Positions 58,901 to 64,000 of a DNA stretch of 64,000 nt are shown here, piece after piece; the stretch's first letter is position 1, and every line of letters begins with the position of its first letter. The notes beneath the pieces are model-generated. The model did not search any database. It saw nothing but the letters and a program-made list of their open reading frames with translations, and was not told the DNA's origin. The stretch spans positions 678,413 through 742,412 of the forward strand of contig NW_019091474.1 in the NCBI RefSeq assembly GCF_001949145.1. Direction: 5' to 3'. A program made the position numbers and the translations under genes. This stretch comes from Acanthaster planci. Its lineage: Eukaryota > Echinodermata > Asteroidea > Valvatida > Acanthasteridae.

Positions 58901-61900
58901 CATAAGGAGAACATTTGAAACAAAACAACATTATAAATACTGAACAGATTAACCCACAATACAACCCAACAGAAGCGGCAACATCTAATCATTCTTAAAA
59001 CCACCAATCGCTCCCAACTATCATCCTAAGAGAGCCAGCCGGAACATGAATAAACTCCTGGATGTTTGGCCCTTCGCCCACCCCCTCCCCCCCAAAAAGT
59101 GGTCTATTCCCATCGCCCCCCTAGATTTCTGGATGGAAATCATATTGCCCCCGTTGCACAGTGACATCATGCTCTGACTTGCACTTCCAGACACGGCATG
59201 GAGGAAGGCCTTTGCTATTAGCTCTCTCTTGCAGGCAGGAAACCATTAATAATAAGTGTGCAACACTAAGGGCTATTTATACGACGGTTTCCCCCTCATG
59301 GACCTCCCGTCGCATAACACGCAGAGCTGGGTTTCTTTCACCAGGCCTTGCCAGGCACCGTGCGTAACAGCGTACCACGGCTCAAATTTATTCCGGGGAA
59401 AAGTTTCCGCTGTGTACATGTTAGAGTTTGGGCTTCTGCGATATAAACAGACGGGGTATGATTTTTGCCTCAAGATGAAGACAGATACAAAGAGTGGAGT
59501 GGGGTGGGATGGGATAAGCTACACTTTCGCAGGGATAGCCCCCTATAGAAAATACTTATATCAATGCTGCTTTCTACTGCATTCCAAGGCAACAAATCGA
59601 TCCATGAAGCCCGCACCATTGTTTTCTGACCATTACACGCGCGGATGGAACACATGTACTCAGTGTGGCAAGGGAGAGAAGCAGTTGACGTGCTACGTGT
59701 AAGTGCCCAGGTGGTGAGCACGCAGCGGGTGGCAGGGCTTCCTGACTGGGTCTATTTAAGCATGCTAACTACATGTATCTCTGACCCACTGTATACTACA
59801 AGTAGCACTGTAACATAATCCAAGTCTGACGGGAGGTGGGGGGGGGAGACAGGACTGTTACAATGAAATCCAGCTCCATGTACATCTTCCCCTCATCACT
59901 CCAGAATGCCACCTCAGTGTACATGTACACATGCACCGTACACCCTGAGCCATCAATGGGCCAATGATTTGCAATTACCTGTCATGCCTGTGGTGTATGC
60001 AGGGTGAGCATGATATATGTACTTAATGTGCAGCGTACGTGTTTCTCCAGGGAAGATCTAGATGATCAGTTGGATTGTAATGACCAAAAAGCTTCTAGCT
60101 CAAGCTTCATCTGTTTAACCCCTTCCTGCCGGGGCAGTTATCAATGTTGATGATGCTGGGCTGGGATATTTATCATTTTTTTCTGTCTTCGAAATTCTTT
60201 AAAAATGCCTATCTTCATTTACTGGACACTTACTACAAACACGTGAAGGACTGTCTGGTGGCCCCTCTAGCCTGACAGACAAAATCTATTGACCCCTGAG
60301 TATTTCAGCCAGGCCTGCAGCCTTGTAAAAAGAGCCCAGATTGTGCGGTGTTATATAACTTTCACTTGTTAACGAACCTGACTCAGTGTGCTGCTGACCT
60401 CTTTTCAATAGGGGCCAGATTAGCATGCAGCGGTGCTGTGTGGCTCATCGCTGCGGTGGTGGAGCACTTTTGTCCCCGGTGTAATCTGCCCGCTCTAAAT
60501 GCCCTAAACCGTGGTATACTGTTTCAAAACAAGGCTGGATTATCTCCACTTTTGAGAGTGAAAAAATGTCGGTAATGCCCAGCAGCCTGGTCTTTTGTTC
60601 CGAGTACGGTCTTTTGTTACAAGGCCCTGTTCCCTTTGTCCGACTTCGGAGACCCCAGCCATGCATATAAAGCATACATGTCCAGATCCGGAATCCCCGG
60701 CAGGGAGTGCTTAATGACCCCTGGAACTCATCGCTGCCAGGCCTGATGCCTAATCATGCATGGTGTAAAGTGCTTTCCTCATCATCCCAAGGTACCTTAA
60801 CCCTAAGAGTCCTATCCTTTTTTTAAGGAGATAGAAGATTAACAACCGTTAGCATCTAGGCAGTTTCACACACTTCATGCCAATTCAAAAGCAAGGCAAG
60901 TTTGACACAACAAAACATTTGCAGTAAATTTCACTTGAGATGAAACGTGTTAACTGTTGTACAAAGTCACAGTCCAAATTTTTTATCTGACGTCATAAAA
61001 CCACACTCATGATCGCTTCCACGCCAAGCTTGAAACAGCCTTTAAAATGTGTACCTTTTTCCATTGGACGGTCGGGCGGGGTGAGCCCCTAGCACTGCAG
61101 GTCAGGGTGGCGTTGTCTCCGAGGACGTAGATGGATACTGACGGTGGGGTGGTGACGAACATCATGGGAACTGCCAGGATGTGGAACCATAAGGATATTA
61201 GAATGTGCCGACAATAGACAAGCTGCATAGTCTCATAGAGTATAAATGCATGCAGTTGTGGATCCCGAGGGGTGGGTGGTTTTCCATTCCTGTCCTTCCA
61301 AATATGTGTAAAACGTCCCCAATTCTGATGCACCCCAAAAATGTCCCATTAAAAAATTTCCCTATCTTGCCCCCTCCCCCCGAAAAAATTTTGCCGCTGA
61401 TGAATGACAAGTTTGGGTCCGCCTCTGACCATTCATGTCCCCTTCGCCAACAGGAAATTCTTCATGGGAAATGCATTTTTCCCAAAATGCCACTTAAAGA
61501 TTATATCCACAGGCAAACGGAGGTTGATTGTATTCATATGCATATTCATATTCATAACAAGGAAACTGACGTTTCTGAAATTCGCTGTGCACTCATTGCA
61601 TTTTGTAAATCAACTCATCAAAAATTTACCACGATTTTTTCATGGTTTTGACCATAAATCCTGTTATCATATTGATATTAGAGGATTAATTAAGCCCTGT
61701 CACTCACACGCGCGAGTTGGGTTGGTTTACAACTGTTGTTTACAAACTTCTGCCAGACATTTTTTCTTTCAAAATTTGGGGGTTTTTTGCTACCCCTAAC
61801 ATTCCAAAAAAATTCTTTCTTTTTCTTGATAACTAATTCCACATATTCTGAAACAGCTTCTTCAAAACAACTTTTAGGAACTCGATTGATACTAGACCCC

Positions 61901-64000
61901 TCAAATATTCATCAAAGAGTCCGAGGGAACATCTTTTTGGGAGCTGTGCTGTGTTTCACCTTCACAAAATCTAGCTAGAGTTCCTGTCCTCTTTGTGACG
62001 TTGCCGGTAGGTCTGATAATCTCACTGTAATGCCGCAAACAAACCGCTCTGTTGCTAACGGTAGAAAAAATGAATGTGAAAAACTGGAGACAACCTACCC
62101 AGAACGACAACAGATATCGATGAGCTGACACCCGAGCCAACGGTGTTGGTGGCTCTGCACTGGTAGCTACCCTTGTCAAGTGACTCCACAGCTACGTGGG
62201 AGGACAAACACACTTCATTACATATGTATTAGAAACTGGAAGAGAGCTTACAGATACGTGACTAATTGCGACCGAGTATTCTTTGTCAGCTTTCAAAAAA
62301 GGAAGATGCAACGGGTAACTTGTGATATTCAGCCAAATGCAAACAAATACCGACTCCTAAAGTAAGAGATACATTCCTTCGCATGGTGCTACTGCAAGCC
62401 TTTCCACCTGTTGCTGTCTTTCACGAATACGGTAGCCTGAAATTCCAAACACCGACTTGTTAGAGTCATTTGTTAGCCTTATTTATTACAAGCCATGTCC
62501 GCACTGGACTTCTATTTCCAAGGGTTTCGCCTTCCGACCACAAATGAAAAATGGTCAACCGTGACCACTGTCTGCACTTGGACTCTCGACAAGGGAAAAC
62601 TTTATCGAGACTGCAGGAGAAGTAACCAAGCTCTCAGTGCAATGACTTATGAGGGGGCTTTGTGTGACCTTTCTGTATTTGTTTGTGTCCCTGGATATGT
62701 TACCATCCTCATTTTCATCTGGGAATGGGATGTATTCTTAACATCATGTCCCAACTACCTTTGATGGTCAAATTCCTCCCGCTGAAGATGAATTTCCGGC
62801 TGAAGCTGAGGGGGGCCCCATCCTTGAGCCAAGAGACGTTGGCCTCAGGGCTGCTGTCGTAGGGGCAGGTCAGGACAACTTGCTGGCTGGCGTTGACTTG
62901 GATTTCTCTGATGGCTGGGGTCTCAAAGACGGGTGCATCTGGAAGAGAAGTCAAAGACAGTAATTAACAGGTGGTTGAGTCTGCTTCATGCAAGTTAGCG
63001 CAACCACCCTGTTGGTAATGCTAGTCTGCAAGAGTCCATTTTTTTGTCCGAGTCTACATGTAGCTAATATTAGTTATCACACAAACAATATTTAGATTTA
63101 CTGGGTTATAGATTAGATTTAGTCACATGCACTACGGCACTCCAGCACTGTTCAGAGTCGGAAAGAGGATGTGGGTAATTCCAGAAATTAGGGATCCATT
63201 TTTTTTCTTGTCCCTGTCACATCTGACGTAAGACTTTGCAAGTTCAGAGCACATTTTCTAATTTTCAAGAGTGACGAATTAATGCAAATTACCTGCCAAA
63301 CAAATAGTAATAGTTTGAAATCAATTCTGATAATATTTCCATGTCAAATAACAATTACCGGTAATTGGTCAAATGTAACAGGGACACAAAAATGTCACTC
63401 TTTTGGACCCCTAATTTCTGGAACTACATGTGTACCCATGTGCAAAGTTTGGCCAGGCCGTCGCATTGCTAGAAAAAGAAAAAAATGGAAAAATTGGCAC
63501 TTGAGCGAGAAAGGAAACTGAAGAAAATCTGACCCGTCCATATGGCAAAAAAGCAGAAAAATGAAATTCGATTTTCAATAAAATGGCGGAATCTGCTAAA
63601 ATGCAGAGAATTCACACCCCAGAATAAATTTGGCAGTTATGCATTTTGCTTCAGCGTAAAATCAGCACAGTGCATTGAATTAGAACAGCGCATTACGCAG
63701 CGTTTGACACGGACCGTGCAACAGTTATAAAAGTATGCCACGCTGTACAGAGTATGTTGCCATGGATCGACCAACCAGAACTGAGAATTCAACTTTGCCT
63801 GAAGATACAGTCACGAGTCCACATTGTCGAGTCCATATCCAAGTCCAAATTTGGTCATGAAATGGTCGTCAAGCAGATTACATATTCAATCAGTCGAACG
63901 AACATTACAGGAACTTACAGGACACCTGTACGTAGAATGTGCAGTTGCCAGATTTGGAGGCTGCATCAGTGGCGACAGCCGTGAAGACGCCACCGTCGGC
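43690..64000 (-). CDS. Ig/FN3 single-pass membrane protein, C-terminal 735 residues in 15 exons (5' partial)
   Basis: Exons in transcript order: 64000(+)-63919, 62938-62759, 62191-62099, 61170-61055, 56957-56777, 56026-55902, 55119-54963, 53193-53025, 52353-52202, 49051-48900, 47887-47770, 47027-46846, 45734-45617, 44747-44601, 43925-43690. All introns are GT-AG and all phases agree; 2208 nt end in TAA. Local residues: end of an Ig domain 1-27, five full Ig domains (28-118, 119-218, 219-312, 313-419, 420-509), one FN3 (510-609), a transmembrane helix 621-644, and a tail of about 90 residues. At least eight N-glycosylation sequons lie outside the membrane. Likely a surface adhesion or signalling receptor; Ig-rich, single-FN3 proteins include nephrin-like and MDGA-like families, but I cannot assign it. 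The signal peptide and earlier domains lie right of the window. Confidence 0.93.
43985..44096 (-). repeat. AGCAGAAGCACCCC repeat, internally deleted copy
   Basis: Keeps both outer blocks of the 30726-30931 copy (GAGCGGGAACCAAGAGAGGG and GGGGGGGTGCTTCTGCTT) but lacks roughly half of the middle. It lies in the last intron of the Ig/FN3 gene. Confidence 0.65.
44131..44162. other. Perfect short hairpin
   Basis: CCAGGTTTGGCTCA, two bases, then TGAGCCAAACCTGG: arms of 14 bp with full complementarity, in the last intron. Too short to class as an element. Confidence 0.7.
44601..44747 (-). CDS. Ig/FN3 gene exon: transmembrane segment
   Basis: Acceptor GCCACAG, donor GTAAGT, phase 1-1. Encodes a short stalk (ESSSILELSLSQ), a 24-residue helix rich in I/V/L/C/A (starting LLIIVVVIVAAV) and the stop-transfer KRHGSNLTFMRAR. 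Confidence 0.93.
45617..45734 (-). CDS. Ig/FN3 gene exon: FN3 second half
   Basis: Acceptor CCGACAG, donor GTAAGC, phase 0 in and 1 out. Encodes MGLKNLDPETWYQVNVWANN then KLGKGEVVSMEFETK, the FN3 E-F-G strand pattern (L.P.T.Y.V.V.A.N..G.G). Confidence 0.93.
46846..47027 (-). CDS. Ig/FN3 gene exon: FN3 first half
   Basis: Acceptor CCCCAG, donor GTATAA, phase 1 in and 0 out. Encodes TTPAALSVTITPY, FAQVQWSIIANGGYRVTNFQ and LEYRQ...EWS. The conserved FN3 Trp (VQW) and the GG..V..F..EYR loop are visible. Confidence 0.93.
47143..47478. mobile_element. CAGTGTTGTATTC foldback element, longest copy
   Basis: Left CAGTGTTGTATTCGAGTCC; right on the other strand CAGTGCTGTATTCCAGTCC. The left arm is an array of AGTCCCTCCACAAGGCCAG-type units. 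The right part has a 31-bp unit (GGACTTCCAGTGACCTGCAG) repeated at 47367, 47398 and 47429. Lies in the intron before the FN3 exons. Confidence 0.85.
47770..47887 (-). CDS. Ig/FN3 gene exon: fifth complete Ig, second half
   Basis: Acceptor TTCTACAG, donor GTAAGC, phase 0 in and 1 out. Encodes VIDGLMKFRALHVADADRYT then CIASNKAGEKSKNVQISIN, the F-strand Y.C.A.N..G signature. Confidence 0.94.
48334..48482. mobile_element. Short TTGGGGACC inverted-repeat element
   Basis: CAACTGGGGACC on the left and GGTCCCCAATTG on the right form imperfect inverted ends; CAATCGGGGACC occurs twice inside. About 150 bp, intronic, non-coding. Confidence 0.5.
48900..49051 (-). CDS. Ig/FN3 gene exon: fifth complete Ig, first half
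   Basis: Acceptor GCTGCAG, donor GTAAGA, phase 1 in and 0 out. Encodes VPVQFEPTLPRTV, LTILCQATGVPPPKIEWYRH and VLNNTYRT. The B-strand Cys and C-strand Trp are present. Confidence 0.94.
49499..49551. repeat. (AAAC)n microsatellite
   Basis: About twelve AAAC units with one CCC interruption, in the intron between the fourth and fifth complete Ig domains. Confidence 0.9.
51517..52160. repeat. 34-bp minisatellite with 30- and 39-bp variants, split by a gap
   Basis: Unit core GCAAGTATAAAATATTAAGC followed by AAGTAAACAAGCAA. GTATAAAATATT starts at 51524, 51563, 51597, 51631, 51665 and 51704, with a truncated one at 51734 before the gap, then 51924, 51958, 51997, 52031, 52065 and 52099. Spacings are 34, or 39 where CTGAG is inserted, and once 30. 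Its right edge lies about 40 bp from the exon ending at 52202. Confidence 0.95.
51744..51915. other. Assembly gap (172 N) inside the minisatellite
   Basis: A run of N within the tandem array; true array length is unknown. Confidence 1.
52202..52353 (-). CDS. Ig/FN3 gene exon: fourth complete Ig, second half
   Basis: Acceptor TTGCCAG, donor GTAAGC, phase 2 in and 1 out. Encodes SMCTGTFVMGRSLYITRMTT then ADEGLYSCIATEQG. The junction codon with the previous exon makes NNS, a glycosylation sequon. Confidence 0.93.
53025..53193 (-). CDS. Ig/FN3 gene exon: fourth complete Ig, first half
   Basis: Acceptor ACATAG, donor GTAAGT, phase 1 in and 2 out. Encodes LHFLVKPRPNKYILTNGTAR then MNCKVAG...AIDWLKDGKR. 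Two extra cysteines (SRC here and MC in the next exon) could pair in addition to the canonical disulfide. Confidence 0.93.
53461..53640 (-). mobile_element. Third copy of the duplicated retrotransposon-end remnant
   Basis: Single, more diverged copy of the 151-bp unit at 27729-28030. Shared blocks: GGGTTAGGAGCCAATCAGAT, GGGAGATCGTTC, AATGACCTCTCT and GCAACCATCCTTTGACC. Confidence 0.65.
53672..53835. mobile_element. GCGGCCATCTTAGG MITE
   Basis: Inverted ends of about 32 bp with a perfect GCGGCCATCTTAGG core; the outer 18 bp match at most positions (GTGAACTGAAGTGACCGA against GTGAGCTGCAGTGGCTGT). Total 164 bp, intronic. Confidence 0.85.
54963..55119 (-). CDS. Ig/FN3 gene exon: third complete Ig, second half
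   Basis: Acceptor AATGCAG, donor GTGAGC, phase 0 in and 1 out. Encodes AIARVAETHFEEGWDGYLRV then SDTGLYQCRAVNEVGEAF, a clear F-G strand signature. Confidence 0.93.
55333..55551. mobile_element. CCGAGT-type MITE, copy 3
   Basis: ATCCGCCCTGAGTTGAAGTG at the left and, inverted, TATCTACTCCGAGTGG at the right. Shares GGGTTCTTGCAC and GCGTACTCAGCGTGCTCTGC with the copies at 6 kb and 17 kb. Confidence 0.72.
55567..55715. mobile_element. Short TTGGAACCAAAATGG foldback element
   Basis: TTGGAACCAAAATGG (55567 on) is perfectly inverted as CCATTTTGGTTCCAA (about 55679), with further partial pairing of CATGAGTG and CACTCATG. It abuts the MITE to its left. Confidence 0.6.
55902..56026 (-). CDS. Ig/FN3 gene exon: third complete Ig, first half
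   Basis: Acceptor CTGTCAG, donor GTAGGA, phase 1 in and 0 out. Encodes APPEITSVFQSPTFIRIG then TPMTLYCQASGIPKPSFTWF. The Cys-Trp pair of an I-set domain is present. Confidence 0.93.
56424..56512. repeat. Half copy of the AGAGTACC MITE
   Basis: Inverted relative to 34036-34181: GAGAACCGAAGCGAATACGT, CGCACAATTAGTGCGTAAAA and GCATTAGCGCGAGAACC. Only one end is recognisable. Confidence 0.6.
56777..56957 (-). CDS. Ig/FN3 gene exon: second complete Ig, second half
   Basis: Acceptor GGTGCAG, preceded by an A-run seen as T-rich on the minus strand (good polypyrimidine tract); donor GTAAGG, phase 0 in and 1 out. Encodes GTATLTTDNLHTIITGTSAE then GDRGTYSCVARNPDQ. Confidence 0.93.
57581..57722. mobile_element. 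TGTGCTTGGC foldback element
   Basis: TGTGCTTGGCTGGTCTTAAA at the left; right end inverted TGTGCTTGGCCAGTCTTAAA. The centre has a weaker inverted pair (GCTCAGGAGA/TCTCCTGAGC). 142 bp, intronic. Confidence 0.85.
58284..58530. mobile_element. CCAATTTCATAG...GCTTAAG MITE
   Basis: Left GGGGGCTAATTTCATAGTGC; right inverted AGGGGCCAATTTCATAGAGT, both followed by GCTTAAG. Inner arms pair again: GAAAAAACCTTGCTT and AAGCAAGGTTTTTTC. About 247 bp. Confidence 0.85.
60195..60715 (+). repeat. Dispersed 0.5-kb repeat, copy 2
   Basis: Same orientation as the copy at about 5010-5510. Lies in the long intron between the halves of the second complete Ig domain, though on the plus strand relative to this minus-strand gene. 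Confidence 0.7.
61055..61170 (-). CDS. Ig/FN3 gene exon: second complete Ig, first half
   Basis: Acceptor CTGGCAG, donor GTACAC, phase 1 in and 0 out. Encodes VPMMFVTTPPSVSIYVLG then DNATLTCSARGSPRPTVQWK, a textbook I-set B-C strand pair. Confidence 0.94.
62099..62191 (-). CDS. Ig/FN3 gene exon: first complete Ig, second half
   Basis: Acceptor CACGTAG, donor GTAGGT, phase 1-1. Encodes AVESLDKGSYQCRATNTVGS and GVSSSISVVVL. Shorter than most Ig half-exons but complete through the G strand. Confidence 0.92.
62759..62938 (-). CDS. Ig/FN3 gene exon: first complete Ig, first half
   Basis: Acceptor CTTCCAG, donor GTAGTT, phase 1-1. Encodes APVFETPAIREIQVNASQQ, VVLTCPYDSSPEANVSWLKD and FSGRNLTIK. 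Three N-glycosylation sequons (NAS, NVS, NLT). Confidence 0.94.
63181..63421. mobile_element. AATTAGGGGTCC MITE, copy 2 (best preserved)
   Basis: Left CCAGAAATTAGGGATCCATT; right inverted CCAGAAATTAGGGGTCC. 241 bp, intronic. A third, one-ended relative lies at about 22655-22880 in the transporter gene. Confidence 0.85.
63919..64000 (-). CDS. Ig/FN3 gene exon: end of an upstream Ig domain (cut by window edge)
   Basis: Enters from the right edge in frame and ends at donor GTAAGT, phase 1. Encodes ADGGVFTAVATDAAS then KSGNCTFYVQVS. The usual F-strand Cys position (Y.C.A) is Val here; a later Cys (GNC) lies in the G-strand region. Confidence 0.88.

Overview
The window is nuclear DNA from an animal, most likely a marine invertebrate deuterostome (echinoderm-like or cephalochordate-like). 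I infer this from GT-AG introns of about 0.3-5 kb, an ABCH-type transporter, an Ig/FN3 adhesion protein, CR1/L2-style non-LTR retrotransposon remains, a tRNA-derived SINE, and very frequent TACATGTA and ACCGGT palindromes. The species cannot be fixed from sequence alone. Two runs of N (17395-17782 and 51744-51915) mark assembly gaps.

Layout. 1-1932 (- strand): a decayed non-LTR retrotransposon that runs off the left edge and carries a small inverted-repeat element at 913-1169. 3809-4726 (- strand): an intronless class A GPCR of 305 residues. 4.8-20.4 kb: no gene seen, only dispersed and foldback repeats, a retrotransposon endonuclease fragment (14.7-15.6 kb) and the first gap. 20478-35317 (+ strand): fifteen exons that splice in one continuous frame into the C-terminal 486 residues of an ABCH-type ABC transporter (annotated elsewhere as ABCG20/ABCG23-like). 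They cover the end of the ATP-binding domain and the whole ABC2-type membrane domain. The exons for the core of the ATP-binding domain were not found. 35.3-43.7 kb: convergent intergenic DNA filled with foldback elements. 43690 to 64000 and beyond (- strand): fifteen exons splicing in one frame into the C-terminal 735 residues of a type I membrane protein. It has the end of one Ig domain, five complete Ig domains, one FN3 domain, one transmembrane segment and a short tail.

The three genes show no sign of a shared pathway. The GPCR and the Ig/FN3 protein are surface receptors or adhesion molecules, and the transporter is a membrane protein. The most distinctive structure is the mobile-element landscape. 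At least a dozen kinds of inverted-repeat (MITE or foldback) element sit in introns and intergenic DNA, several with two or three copies in this window. There is one clean nested insertion. A 47-bp tandem array in a transporter intron resembles the 3' end of a tRNA-derived SINE found 10 kb away in another intron of the same gene. A 34-bp minisatellite starts about 40 bp from an Ig exon.
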